A stretch of DNA of 43,380 bases from Bacillus sp. AFS073361. Lineage in GTDB: Bacteria; Bacillota; Bacilli; Bacillales; Cytobacillaceae. The position numbers were made by a program, and so were the translations under genes. How positions within the stretch are numbered: position 1 is the first letter of the stretch; each line of letters starts with the position of its first letter. The stretch is taken from contig NZ_NUZU01000037.1 in assembly GCF_002567005.1 (NCBI RefSeq), positions 320,062 to 363,441 on the forward strand, given 5' to 3'. The notes under the pieces were generated by a model. That model ran no database searches, was not told the origin of the DNA, and saw only the letters and a list, made by a program, of their open reading frames with translations. Below are positions 7,523 through 15,986 of this stretch, piece by piece.

Positions 7523-7531
7523 TAGCTTATG
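7523..7531 (-). promoter_or_regulatory. Sigma-K-like -10 element
   Basis: On the minus strand CATAAGCTA matches the sigma-K -10 consensus CATANNNTA exactly, about 30 bp upstream of the ATG at 7491. An AC dinucleotide is found 18 bp further up, slightly longer than the usual spacing. It would place the repeat protein in late mother-cell transcription. Confidence 0.45.
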
Positions 7532-7695
7532 CAAAGCATTTTTTTAAGGGTATATTTCTAATGAATTTAGGCAGGATTTCCGAATATTACAACTTGTGTG
7601 ATATAAAACACGACTGACCATACTAAGAATATGTGTTCATAAAAAGAACGCACATATTAGATATTAAATCTAACATGTACGTTCTATATTCATCT

Positions 7696-7914
7696 TTATC
7701 GTTTTTTCTTTTTTGAATTATCGACTACAAATTTACTTTTTTTAACGACCTCTAAGGTAACTTGAACATGAACATGTAGTTCATCTACATTTTTAACACT
7801 GGATACCGTTGCTTTCCGCCCTTTAATTTTTAACTCTTCACCTTCGGTTGGAACACGTTGAAGCAGCTGAGTTAATAAAACATTATTGTTATCAATAAAA
7901 TGAACAGCGTACAT
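7696..7914 (-). CDS. Small hypothetical protein (72 aa)
   Basis: The protein starts MYAVHFIDNNNVLLTQLLQR behind AGGTGAG at the right spacing; twelve upstream codons lack a ribosome binding site. The body alternates short beta-strands (GEELKIKGRKATV, VHVQVTLEVV) and ends in a KKKKR tail. The pattern suggests a small beta-barrel or SH3-like fold, possibly nucleic-acid binding given the basic tail. I do not recognise the family. Downstream, 7627-7657 contains a hairpin that may act as a terminator. Confidence 0.7.
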   Translation of the reverse strand: MYAVHFIDNNNVLLTQLLQRVPTEGEELKIKGRKATVSSVKNVDELHVHVQVTLEVVKKSKFVVDNSKKKKR

Positions 7915-8122
7915 GTTGGTCTCACCTATTTCTTTTGGTATGTGATTCATAAAAAATGCTCATATAAAATATATGAGTTAGATAATGAGCACATTACAAA
8001 ATAAAAAATATTTGAAACGTGTACCTGTTTGGGTCGAATAAGGAAAATCAACATGCATCTTTAAATAGACAGTACGATAACTATGAATTTAGGTAAGTAT
8101 TAAAAAGATTGGGGGAATTTAT

Positions 8123-8449
8123 ATGAGTGGGATTGCAAATACACCAGAACCACCATACTACGCCGTTATTTTTGCTTCTAAGCGAACAGAAGGGGATAGG
8201 GGGTATGGAAGAATGGCGGACAAAATGGTAGAGTTAGCTTCACAGCAAAAAGGATTCCTAGGTGTAGAGAGTGCGAGGGATGAGCAGTTAGGAATTACGG
8301 TTTCCTATTGGGATACCTTAGAATCCATCAAAGAATGGAAGGAAAATGCTGCCCATAAGGTCGCACAAGGAAAAGGAAGAAGGGAATGGTATAAAAACTT
8401 TTCTCTCAGAGTATGCCGTGTTGAGAGACATAGCTTTTTCGAAATGTAA
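8123..8449 (+). CDS. Antibiotic biosynthesis monooxygenase (ABM) family protein
   Basis: A 108-residue ferredoxin-like ABM domain protein: YYAVIFASKRTEGD forms the first strand and the GFLGVESARDEQLGITVSYW segment (in two strands) is characteristic, as is WKENAAHKVAQGKGRREWY near the end. Related small dimers include heme-degrading and quinol monooxygenases. This member has the YqjZ-like form, whose substrate is unknown. The start follows TTGGGGGAA. A hairpin terminator is located at 8486-8526. Confidence 0.88.
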   Translation: MSGIANTPEPPYYAVIFASKRTEGDRGYGRMADKMVELASQQKGFLGVESARDEQLGITVSYWDTLESIKEWKENAAHKVAQGKGRREWYKNFSLRVCRVERHSFFEM

Positions 8450-8485
8450 ATTTCATTTATGTAAATGAGTTAAAGTTAATTTAAT

Positions 8486-8526
8486 AAGTTTCATCTGCCA
8501 TCGAGGCAGGTGAAACTTAGTTTTTT
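8486..8526 (+). terminator. Intrinsic terminator
   Basis: AAGTTTCATCTGCC pairs with GGCAGGTGAAACTT, followed by TTTTTT. It ends the ABM gene. Confidence 0.85.
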
Positions 8527-8527
8527 A

Positions 8528-8746
8528 TTAGACCAATATCTTCACATCTATAATCCTTACAAAACGTACTAAAGATGAATCAATCTTAAACGTGCCTTGG
8601 TCATTCTTTACGATATGGTATTTGTTATGATTCAGCTTTTCAACGACTTCTTGTTCAACATCTTCTTTTTTGACATTAGATTCTTTAATCAATTTTTCAA
8701 TAATTATCTCGTGATCAAATGTATAACATACTGTATATTCTTTCAA
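8528..8746 (-). CDS. Small hypothetical protein (72 aa)
   Basis: A 72-residue protein starting at TTG (8746), eight nt after AAAGGG. It is predicted to be a small alpha/beta protein: MKEYTVCYTFDHEIIIEK, an acidic helix (KKEDVEQEVVEKLNHNK), then two strands ending RFVRIIDVKILV. No family is recognised. It lies 34 bp downstream of the hypothetical gene at 8781-9098 on the same strand, so the two may form a small operon. Confidence 0.65.
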   Translation of the reverse strand: MKEYTVCYTFDHEIIIEKLIKESNVKKEDVEQEVVEKLNHNKYHIVKNDQGTFKIDSSLVRFVRIIDVKILV

Positions 8747-8780
8747 ACTAATTACCCTTTCTATAATTAATATGTAGATA

Positions 8781-9098
8781 TTATTTCTTTTCGACTTTGA
8801 CCAACCCGTTGCCTAAATTATTCTTATCGAAATAACATATAACGACCTCATGAATTTGTATCTTTTCACCTGAAAGGATGTTCTTAGAAGAAAAAATTAT
8901 ATCTGTTCCGTCCTCACTTTTTCCATAATATTGATTCCCTTTAATTTTAGTAATCTTATATTCTACTGTAGTGTATTTAGATGAAACTTGGTTATTAGAT
9001 ATTGAATCATTAACAGGAGCTGAAGTATGATTTCTTACTAATACTAAAGCTAATAATATTGATGAGAGCACCAAAAGGATGATTACTCTTTTAAACAT
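8781..9098 (-). CDS. Membrane-anchored hypothetical protein (105 aa)
   Basis: An N-terminal hydrophobic helix (about 3-22, VIILLVLSSILLALVLV) anchors or exports the protein. A Ser/Asn-rich spacer and a beta-rich domain (about 42-105) follow, with YYGKSEDGTDIIFSS and a closing GNGLVKVEKK. There is no lipobox cysteine. The strong site AAGGAGG precedes the ATG. The exported domain looks like an OB or SH3-type fold. It is probably cotranscribed with the gene at 8528-8746. The function is unknown. Confidence 0.75.
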   Translation of the reverse strand: MFKRVIILLVLSSILLALVLVRNHTSAPVNDSISNNQVSSKYTTVEYKITKIKGNQYYGKSEDGTDIIFSSKNILSGEKIQIHEVVICYFDKNNLGNGLVKVEKK

Positions 9099-9241
9099 TG
9101 AATCTCAACCTCCTTCTATGTATTTTAAGAGATAAGCTGGGAAAGTAAATCCTACTATTTTCCTTGAGTCTTTAGAACTATTTCGAAATTCAAGCCCAAA
9201 TGAAATGTAATTAGTGAGAATAAGACAGGTCACTGAAAAGT

Positions 9242-9274
9242 AATAAGCTTCAGCACTAGGCAGAAGCTTATTTT
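9242..9274. terminator. Hairpin terminator
   Basis: AATAAGCTTC (9242-9251) pairs exactly with GAAGCTTATT (9263-9272). It lies immediately downstream of the metallophosphoesterase gene at 9282-10019. The T run is weak on the minus strand and better on the plus strand. Confidence 0.65.
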
Positions 9275-9281
9275 ACCTTTT

Positions 9282-10019
9282 TTACATATATTTCAAATGC
9301 TGATCCCCAAAAAAACCCTTCAAAATATAATCTCCATCTGGGACATTCAGTCTTTTATAACCCAGTAAGAACTCTTTATTGTCATAAGGTACTTCTCTAA
9401 AAGCAACGGAAACTTCTCCTTGATTACCAATTGTAAGCACAGCATAGGCTGCTAATGGCTGATAATTGCAGCCCAACGAGCTTGGATTGAGATATAGTCG
9501 GCCATTGGATTTAAAGTGGTGGATCACGTGATGGTGTCCAAAACAAACGATATCGGCAGTAGATGTACGGTAATGTTCATCAAGCTTTGCTTCGGTTGGT
9601 TCTTTATCTAAGGGGATAAACACCTGTTGGTCACTTAAATGGTAATGAACAAAAAACAATCTCTTATCATTGTATACCGCATCTAAAGTCACAGGAATCT
9701 CATCTAAAAACGGAATAAACTCTTTGTCAATGTGAGCAGCAATCCATTTATGATGGACTTTCTCTTTCCCTCTGCTATAGGGTTCTCTACCAGCAATGAT
9801 ATCCAGAATCGCTTCATCGTGGTTTCCCATGACAAATGAAATATCAGTACGTGAAGTCAAGAGCCGAAGAACCTCGTTTGTCTCATACCCAATCCCAATC
9901 AAATCCCCTAAACAATAAATATGTTCCGTCGTTTGATCCTTATCAATATCATCCAAAACGGCTTTTAAGGCTGAATAATTCCCATGAATATCTGTAATGA
10001 TGGCTATTTTATGTTCCAT
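9282..10019 (-). CDS. Metallophosphoesterase (calcineurin-like)
   Basis: A 245-residue cytosolic calcineurin-like phosphoesterase. Metal-binding motifs are complete: Asp10 and His12 in TDIHGN, Asp39 in GDLIG, Asn66-His67 in GNHDE, then HYHLS and GHHHVIHH. The dinuclear centre hydrolyses phosphomono- or diesters; the substrate is not evident, though the layout resembles YfcE/PrpE-type enzymes. The ATG at 10019 follows GGAGA; seven extra upstream codons are less likely. The gene is 72 bp downstream of the AbrB-type gene, and the two could be cotranscribed. Confidence 0.9.
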   Translation of the reverse strand: MEHKIAIITDIHGNYSALKAVLDDIDKDQTTEHIYCLGDLIGIGYETNEVLRLLTSRTDISFVMGNHDEAILDIIAGREPYSRGKEKVHHKWIAAHIDKEFIPFLDEIPVTLDAVYNDKRLFFVHYHLSDQQVFIPLDKEPTEAKLDEHYRTSTADIVCFGHHHVIHHFKSNGRLYLNPSSLGCNYQPLAAYAVLTIGNQGEVSVAFREVPYDNKEFLLGYKRLNVPDGDYILKGFFGDQHLKYM

Positions 10020-10091
10020 TTTTTTATCTCCGTTTTTCATATAGTTTAACTATTTGTATCCAAAAAAATACAAATAATTGAAACTATGTAT

Positions 10092-11186
10092 CTAAGGAGT
10101 ATTTACGGTCTTTCCCATCCCGACTTTAAAAATCCATCTAAGAATGGGAGGAACGACAAAGTAAATAAAAAGGAGGCGAAAGATTTGATAGCCCGTCACC
10201 ATGGATAAATCGGCATGGATGACATGCGCGAGAATTCCCATCTGATCCATGCCCCCAGGAGCTAGGGCTAAAAAACTAGTGGAATGGCAAATATGATAAA
10301 AACTAACGAGCAGCATACTTAACCCAATGGAGACAAGAATCATAACCAACCCACTAATGAGTGCAAGCGAAATAATTTTTGTTTTATGTTCGAGTTTCTC
10401 GGGTTTTAATAATAGCCCTATGTAAGCTCCAATAAATAATTGGGAGGCATCCAGCAAGGATGGGGGTAACGATGGCCCATGTGCCCCAATTAAATTAAAG
10501 ATGGCTGTTCCTATTATTGGCCCTAATAAATACGGTGTAGGAAAGTGAAGTTTTCTAGCAAGTAATGCACAAACCACACAAATCAACCCAAACCAAATAA
10601 TGGTTGGAAAAAAGGGCCCAGTGGAGACAGCACCACCAGTAACTATGTTAGGAACTGTGTTGGAAGTATTATTAAACAGCGGTCCAATGATAAGAAAGGG
10701 AACAAAGAAAATGATCATTATCAATCGAGCAACTTGGAGAAACGTCACGGTTGTAATGTTAATTCCTTTTAATTCTTCTGCAAATATTATCATTTGAGAA
10801 AGCCCGCCAGGAATACTGCCAATCAAGACGGTCGGATAATCGACTCCAGACAGTTTGGATACGACAAAAGCGATTCCAGCACAACAACAAACGAGCAATA
10901 CCGTCATCAGCAACATAGAAGGCAGTTTTGCCACAATTTCCAGCAGTGCTTCTTTTGAAAACGAGAGGCCGATGGAATATCCAACTATAACTAAGCCGGT
11001 ATCTCGAATCATCCTTGGCCAGTAAAACTGAACTTTTCCGAACCGAGAGCCAATTAATAATGCGGTCATTGGTCCAAGGAGCCATGGAATCGGTGAATGG
11101 ATTATGGAAAATAAAGCCCCTCCAATTAATGCGGTTACCAATGTTACACAAAAACGAAGCCTTTTATCGTCAATAGTAAATTTCAT
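10092..11186 (-). CDS. AbrB-family (ammonia monooxygenase-like) membrane protein
   Basis: A 364-residue polytopic protein with two homologous halves, each containing a PGG motif (IPGGLSQM near 125 and APGGMDQMG near 315), the mark of the AbrB duplication family (PF05145). It has about ten transmembrane helices. These proteins are often annotated as AbrB regulators or ammonia monooxygenases, but their true role is unknown; a transport function is plausible. It is not the DNA-binding transition-state regulator AbrB. An ATG at 11186 and a TTG one codon earlier both follow GAAGGGTC. Confidence 0.88.
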   Translation of the reverse strand: MKFTIDDKRLRFCVTLVTALIGGALFSIIHSPIPWLLGPMTALLIGSRFGKVQFYWPRMIRDTGLVIVGYSIGLSFSKEALLEIVAKLPSMLLMTVLLVCCCAGIAFVVSKLSGVDYPTVLIGSIPGGLSQMIIFAEELKGINITTVTFLQVARLIMIIFFVPFLIIGPLFNNTSNTVPNIVTGGAVSTGPFFPTIIWFGLICVVCALLARKLHFPTPYLLGPIIGTAIFNLIGAHGPSLPPSLLDASQLFIGAYIGLLLKPEKLEHKTKIISLALISGLVMILVSIGLSMLLVSFYHICHSTSFLALAPGGMDQMGILAHVIHADLSMVTGYQIFRLLFIYFVVPPILRWIFKVGMGKTVNTP

Positions 11187-11346
11187 CAAAGAAGACCCTT
11201 CTGTCTAAATAAAATGTTTACTTGTTACGTCCCAAAAATAATTTTATCATGATGTGGAAATTTTATCTAAACTTAAGTAATTTAGGGTTAATTTACACAT
11301 AATAATGGAGAAGTTATCCAATATATTCTTAAAAGGAGAGGAATAT

Positions 11347-11862
11347 ATGAAAGCACCAGTTATATTTGGACTCGGTATTACCTTCTTCTTATTCGTCCCA
11401 CTAGGAATCTATACGAATATCTTCCCGTTTGTCACGATTGGTTTAACAGGCGCGGGTTTATCCTTTATTTTATATAGTTTAAAAATAAAAAACGACTGGA
11501 AAGGTTTTAACAGGGTGCAAAAATTACCCATTATTGGTTCATCAGTTGTTTGGATTTATCGTTTAGGTATTCTTGGACTTGGTGCTGTAGCCTTATATAG
11601 TGCTTCTTCTTTTTGGGCGGATTCACCAGCATACATTAAAAAAAATTACGCAAAAATAGAAGGGATTCCTTCCAAAATTGTTTATGAGAAACCTACATCC
11701 AAAGGTCAAATAGAAGGAACGATTACGGTTATCATCAATAATAAACGACTAAGCATTGCTCCAAATCCACGTTATCCAATCAAAAACAGTGTGGAAGGCC
11801 GCCATTTCCTGATAAACTACTTGCCAAACACCGAATGGGTCATGGATTATTCAATCGAATGA
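11347..11862 (+). CDS. Membrane protein of unknown function (171 aa)
   Basis: There are three hydrophobic segments (about 3-22, 25-42 and 66-86) and a C-terminal domain of about 85 residues that would lie outside the membrane. That domain contains YEKPTSKGQIEGTITVI and ends EWVMDYSIE. The ATG at 11347 follows AAAAGGAGAGG; the longer frame begins at 11305 without a ribosome binding site. No family is recognised. The gene has its own terminator, shared with the convergent MFS gene. Confidence 0.75.
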   Translation: MKAPVIFGLGITFFLFVPLGIYTNIFPFVTIGLTGAGLSFILYSLKIKNDWKGFNRVQKLPIIGSSVVWIYRLGILGLGAVALYSASSFWADSPAYIKKNYAKIEGIPSKIVYEKPTSKGQIEGTITVIINNKRLSIAPNPRYPIKNSVEGRHFLINYLPNTEWVMDYSIE

Positions 11863-11864
11863 AT

Positions 11865-11906
11865 GAAAAAAACTAGGAAAATCACGTACTGTTTCCTAGT
11901 TTTTTC
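11865..11906. terminator. Bidirectional intrinsic terminator
   Basis: AACTAGGAAA pairs with TTTCCTAGTT, with A and T runs on the two sides. It serves both convergent genes. Confidence 0.9.
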
Positions 11907-11911
11907 GTTCG

Positions 11912-13177
11912 TTAATTTAATTGTGTCTGGTGAACGACTTCTTTTCGTTTTTCAATGATAATTAATCCACCCAATAACCCTAGAAGGGAGAAAAGTGCAG
12001 GGATGATAAAACCATAATGGTAGCCGACACTGATTGCAGATGAATGGAAATGGTCTAATACTTTCCCGAAAATACTTGGTAATAGAACTGCGCTTAAAAA
12101 TCCACCCATATTGGCAAAACCAGAAACCACTCCGACCTCTTTGATATCAAAAGATTTTCTGACAATCGCAAAGGTTAAGGCACTAGCCCCGTTTCCATAT
12201 CCAATAACAAAGAAAATAATCGTAAGCATCAGGAGAGGCGGTTTTCCGTTCATGATTAAAAATGACACCCAGGATAAAGCAATAATACAGTGAACAACAA
12301 TATAGATTCGTTTAATGGAGTCTAAGCGGCTAGAAATCCAGCCAGTTAACGGAGCACCAATAATTGCTCCGATGAGACCGATCATAATCAGCTGACTTGA
12401 ATCTGAACGAGACAACCCATAAACATGCATCCCATAAGGGACAGCCCAAGAACCAATAAATCCTACATACGTACCAACAGCACCAAAGTGACAAAAGAAG
12501 GCGGCCCATGCCTGACGGGTGGTAAAAATGCGGCGTAATAAAACCAGTGTTTTTTCACGAGGTTTCTTAGGCTTATTACTAGCAGTACTTTTCCACGTCA
12601 TTTTCTTAGGTTTTTTAATAAGCACGATATATAGAAGAACGCTGCAAAGAACCAACATTATTCCTGCTGTTAAAAAAGGTACGCGCCATCCGGATAGCGT
12701 TATCCATGACGAAAGGGGCACGGTCGCTAACAAAAAGCCAAAACTTCCAGCCATTCCCGCGACACCCAGTAATCCTACAAATTCTCTTACTTTAAACCAT
12801 TGACTGAGGATTAAAACTAAATTAACCCATATCGCCGCATCACCCATACCTACCAAAAATCTAGCCAAAAGAAATACGACTTCATGTGAGGCCGTACTAT
12901 AAATTAATGTACCTATCCCTGTAAGCAGTGCCCCAATCACTAGAAAGAAATTTGGACCAAATCGATCGGACAAGATCCCTACCGGAATTTGTAAGCCAGC
13001 ATACGCAAAGAATTGAATACTTGCCAATAATCCAATCGTAGAAGCGGTTATGTTAAAATCTTTCATTAATTGGTCGGAAATCAATCCAGGAGCCGTTCGT
13101 TGACTCACAATTAATAAATATGTTAATAAGACTGACACAAAAACGACCCATCGATACTTGCTATTTTGTTTTTCCAA
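11912..13177 (-). CDS. MFS transporter
   Basis: A 421-residue major facilitator superfamily permease with twelve predicted helices. The loop 2-3 motif appears as GILSDRFGP (about 68-76), the central basic loop as KKPKKMTWK, and the second-half equivalent as GWISSRLDS. The early SQRTAPGLISDQLMKDF resembles anion/cation symporters that take up organic acids. The substrate is not certain. It begins at an ATG behind AGGAG and shares a terminator with the convergent gene on its left. Confidence 0.9.
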   Translation of the reverse strand: MEKQNSKYRWVVFVSVLLTYLLIVSQRTAPGLISDQLMKDFNITASTIGLLASIQFFAYAGLQIPVGILSDRFGPNFFLVIGALLTGIGTLIYSTASHEVVFLLARFLVGMGDAAIWVNLVLILSQWFKVREFVGLLGVAGMAGSFGFLLATVPLSSWITLSGWRVPFLTAGIMLVLCSVLLYIVLIKKPKKMTWKSTASNKPKKPREKTLVLLRRIFTTRQAWAAFFCHFGAVGTYVGFIGSWAVPYGMHVYGLSRSDSSQLIMIGLIGAIIGAPLTGWISSRLDSIKRIYIVVHCIIALSWVSFLIMNGKPPLLMLTIIFFVIGYGNGASALTFAIVRKSFDIKEVGVVSGFANMGGFLSAVLLPSIFGKVLDHFHSSAISVGYHYGFIIPALFSLLGLLGGLIIIEKRKEVVHQTQLN

Positions 13178-13363
13178 TGATCTCTACTCCTGTTAGCTAT
13201 AATTTTTTTATTATACTACATAAATTTGGATTTTTGTCTTTTAAGGTACTGACTTTGTTTAGTGCTACTATTATATTGATATTATTAATTTGGTAGTAAA
13301 AAAGTCCTACAATACTAACGCACTAACTTTAATTAGGAAAGGCTCATTTTATCATGAAAATGA

Positions 13364-13388
13364 TGTAAACTCATATACTTAGTTTACA
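13364..13388. promoter_or_regulatory. Inverted repeat upstream of HAD gene
   Basis: TGTAAAC (13364-13370) and GTTTACA (13382-13388) are exact inverted arms with 11 bases between, 26 bp before the start codon of the HAD gene. It may be an operator or leader hairpin. Confidence 0.4.
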
Positions 13389-13413
13389 CCATTATTAAAG
13401 GGGGAATTGGTTC

Positions 13414-14214
13414 ATGAATCAACAAACCTTAATATTGGATTTAGATGACACCTTAATTCATTGCAATAAATATTTTGTAGAATCGAGAAACAGATTTGCA
13501 AATGTGATGAAGAAATGGTTTACATCGGTATCAAAGCAAGAAATTCTCGAAAAGCAATCTGAAATTGACATAAAAGGCGTGGAAAAAAACGGCCTGCATT
13601 CATCCTTATATACGCAATCCTTAGTGGCAACCTATCGGTATTTTTGCCTAAGATTTGGAAGAAGACTGAAGGGGGCTGAAATTAATCAAATTCAAAAAAT
13701 TGGTCAAAGTGTTTTTCAACGAAAGGTAAAACCGTTTCCATATATGTATGAAATCCTGGATACCTTACAAGCTGAGGGACATCAATTGTTATTATTTACA
13801 GGAGGGGATGAAGCAAACCAAAGGAGAAAGATTACTCAATTGAGGTTAACGGATTACTTTGAGGACAGAATCTTTATATTTGAACATAAAAACACCGATT
13901 CACTGCAGCAGATTCTAAATAATATCAACACAGATAAAAAGTGTACTTGGATGATTGGAAATTCACTCAAAACGGACATCAAACCGGCGCTTGAACTGGG
14001 AATCAATGCGATCCATATACCTGCTGAGATCGAGTGGAGCTATAATATTGTCGATATCGAAATCGAACCAAGCGGGACTTACGCTCAATTAAAATCACTT
14101 GTACATTTGCCGGAGTTTATCAGAGAACAAGCATATAATACTGCATTAAATAGGGGAAGGAATTCTGTCAAAGAAATACTGTCAATTTATTTAAATAAAG
14201 AGGTTCAAGCCTAA
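13414..14214 (+). CDS. HAD-superfamily hydrolase
   Basis: A 266-residue haloacid dehalogenase-like protein. Motif I is DLDDT (Asp9, Asp11), motif II is LLLFTGGDE, and motif IV is MIGNSLKTDIKPA with the conserved Asp. The cap is a helical insertion between motifs I and II, as in subfamily I. It probably is a phosphatase acting on a small metabolite. It is preceded by AAGGGGGAA and an inverted repeat at 13364-13388, and followed by a terminator. The C-terminal 45 residues extend beyond the HAD core. Confidence 0.88.
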   Translation: MNQQTLILDLDDTLIHCNKYFVESRNRFANVMKKWFTSVSKQEILEKQSEIDIKGVEKNGLHSSLYTQSLVATYRYFCLRFGRRLKGAEINQIQKIGQSVFQRKVKPFPYMYEILDTLQAEGHQLLLFTGGDEANQRRKITQLRLTDYFEDRIFIFEHKNTDSLQQILNNINTDKKCTWMIGNSLKTDIKPALELGINAIHIPAEIEWSYNIVDIEIEPSGTYAQLKSLVHLPEFIREQAYNTALNRGRNSVKEILSIYLNKEVQA

Positions 14215-14224
14215 ACATTGAAGT

Positions 14225-14258
14225 AGAGTGGTTTCCTTTCGGGAGCCACTCTTTATTT
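14225..14258 (+). terminator. Intrinsic terminator
   Basis: AGAGTGG pairs with CCACTCT, followed by TTTATTTG. It ends the HAD gene. Confidence 0.78.
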
Positions 14259-14343
14259 GTTTAAAAAGTTAATTTGTTAGAATAGTAGTTATGGCTGATT
14301 TAGAGTATAATAAACTTATCTATCTTAGTAAGGAGATACCTAC

Positions 14344-14904
14344 ATGAGCATTAAACAAAAGTATAATTTTTTTCAACGTTTTGGACGTGCTTTTAAGTTA
14401 AATATAATTAAACTGCTCAGGTCTCCTGGTGGAGCCAAAAAAGTATCCTTAGGATTTGCACTTGGCCTTGGCTTAGAAATGTTGGTTCTGTCAACAGGAT
14501 CACTTATCTATATATTATTTGTTCCAATTGTCCGATTAGCGAAAGGTTCATTACCTGCATCGATTATTGGAAATGTGATCGGAAAATTAACACTGCTCCC
14601 GGTTATTCTATTACCTTTTGCAAAAACATTAGGGAAATTTCTATTTCCAATGAAGGTTCATTTCGGGAACCATTCCTCGTTTTCGTTTAAAAAATTAATC
14701 CATGGCGATTTTCATACGCTTGTAAGTATCCTTCATGGAGGAATTCATACGTTAATAGGAATGTCCATTTTTGGGTTAATTCTTGGTATTTGTTCTTATT
14801 TTATTGTGTATCATTTTTATGAAAAGGAAAAAGCCAAAAGGCAAAAAAGAAGAAGAGATAAACGGGAAGTTCCTCTTAATTCAATCAATCAGAACTATAT
14901 TTAA
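14344..14904 (+). CDS. DUF2062 membrane protein
   Basis: A 186-residue protein with the DUF2062 layout: a basic amphipathic N-terminus, then a Gly-rich segment FALGLGLEMLVLSTG (about 39-53), two more membrane helices and a strongly basic tail (KEKAKRQKRRRDKRE). Family members are small integral membrane proteins, sometimes near glycosyltransferases; the role is unknown. It begins after AAGGAG. A terminator follows within 50 bp, so the PHP gene downstream is probably separate. Confidence 0.85.
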   Translation: MSIKQKYNFFQRFGRAFKLNIIKLLRSPGGAKKVSLGFALGLGLEMLVLSTGSLIYILFVPIVRLAKGSLPASIIGNVIGKLTLLPVILLPFAKTLGKFLFPMKVHFGNHSSFSFKKLIHGDFHTLVSILHGGIHTLIGMSIFGLILGICSYFIVYHFYEKEKAKRQKRRRDKREVPLNSINQNYI

Positions 14905-14915
14905 GTAGTGTTGCT

Positions 14916-14951
14916 AGGAAAACGTCTTCAATGGGAGGGGTTTTCTTTTTT
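14916..14951 (+). terminator. Intrinsic terminator
   Basis: GAAAAC (14918-14923) pairs with GTTTTC (14940-14945), followed by TTTTTT. It overlaps the region that a longer upstream start of the PHP protein would need, so it supports the later GTG start. Confidence 0.65.
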
Positions 14952-15006
14952 AATTTGGACTAATCTTTTCTGGAGAATGTACATATTAATAGTTGAGGTG
15001 AAAATT

Positions 15007-15828
15007 GTGGAAATTTTACATTCGAAATTTGATTTACATACACATCATGAGCGGTGCGGTCATGCACGCGGAAAAATACAAGATTATATCGAAGCCGCCA
15101 TTGAAAGAGGATTAAATGTGATCGGTATCGCTGATCATTCTCCATACTTCAGCAGTGAGGAGGATCAACTCCATCCCAACATCGCCATGGCAAAAAGCGC
15201 ATTTCCCGAATATATTAATGAAGTCCTTCAATTGAAACAAATGTATAGAGAGAAAATCGACGTGCTGCTTGGGGTAGAGTCTGATTTCTTTCCTGAGTCC
15301 GTTGAGATTTACCGCTCCTGTTTTGAGCCGTATCCTTTTGACTACATCATTGGATCTGTTCACTATGTGGACGGAGTAAGTATTTTTAATAAAAAGCGAT
15401 GGAACGGCTTAACAGAAAAAGAAAGGATCAAGTCGAAAGAAAATTACTACTCGCTGATTGAGCAATCCGCACGAAGTGGTCTGTTTCAAATCCTCGGCCA
15501 TATTGATGCCATGAAAGGATTTTATCCTGCTTTTTCTTCCATTCAGACAGCTGCGGTTGAACATACCCTAAAAGTGATTGGAGAAAATGATATTGCAATT
15601 GAAATCAACACCTCTGGAAAAACCAAGGACGTTGGCGGCTGGTATCCGTCGGACGATATTCTCGAAATGGCTCTACACTATGGTGTGAAAGTAACCTTTG
15701 GATCCGATGCCCATGATCCGCATCGAGTTGGGGACGATTTTGATCTAGTTCAGCAGCGTCTCAAGGAAATTGGGTTCAAGGAATGGGTTTATTTTAAGAA
15801 CAAAGAGAGAATGATTGTCATGATTTAG
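15007..15828 (+). CDS. PHP-domain phosphoesterase (histidinol-phosphatase-like)
   Basis: A 273-residue PHP protein. The N-terminal metal site is FDLHTHHERCGHARG (His11, His13, His19), followed by ADHSP, GVESDF, GSVHYVDG, GHIDAMK and the closing FGSDAHDP, all known metal ligands of the HisK/YtvP histidinol-phosphatase branch. Histidinol-phosphatase hydrolyses L-histidinol phosphate in histidine synthesis; but no his genes are nearby, so another phosphoester is possible. The GTG at 15007 follows GAGGTG. A longer frame from 14908 runs through a terminator and is rejected. Confidence 0.85.
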   Translation: MEILHSKFDLHTHHERCGHARGKIQDYIEAAIERGLNVIGIADHSPYFSSEEDQLHPNIAMAKSAFPEYINEVLQLKQMYREKIDVLLGVESDFFPESVEIYRSCFEPYPFDYIIGSVHYVDGVSIFNKKRWNGLTEKERIKSKENYYSLIEQSARSGLFQILGHIDAMKGFYPAFSSIQTAAVEHTLKVIGENDIAIEINTSGKTKDVGGWYPSDDILEMALHYGVKVTFGSDAHDPHRVGDDFDLVQQRLKEIGFKEWVYFKNKERMIVMI

Positions 15829-15853
15829 ACGGCCGGTCGTCGATTTATTCAAT

Positions 15854-15905
15854 AAAACGCCCTTCACATTCATTTAGAAAAATGAATCGTGGCGGGAGTT
15901 TTTTT
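15854..15905 (+). terminator. Long intrinsic terminator
   Basis: An extended stem pairs AACGCCC and CATTCATTT with AATGAATCGTG and GGGAGTT, followed by a T run. It ends the PHP gene. Confidence 0.85.
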
Positions 15906-15986
15906 GTTGCTCAAAATTGTCTAGAATTTTGCTTTTCATTATGATGAATAAGGGGGGAACCTTAATGTTTACAATGGAGGAAAAAA

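Noticed and set aside
7149..7534. Five other open frames across the repeat gene on both strands.
   Set aside because: They result from a 36-bp repeat unit, which is a multiple of three and keeps every frame open. Only the frame at 7222-7491 has both a regular protein repeat and a fitting start.
10092..11186. AbrB as the transition-state DNA-binding regulator.
   Set aside because: The protein is polytopic with duplicated PGG motifs and belongs to the unrelated membrane family of the same name.
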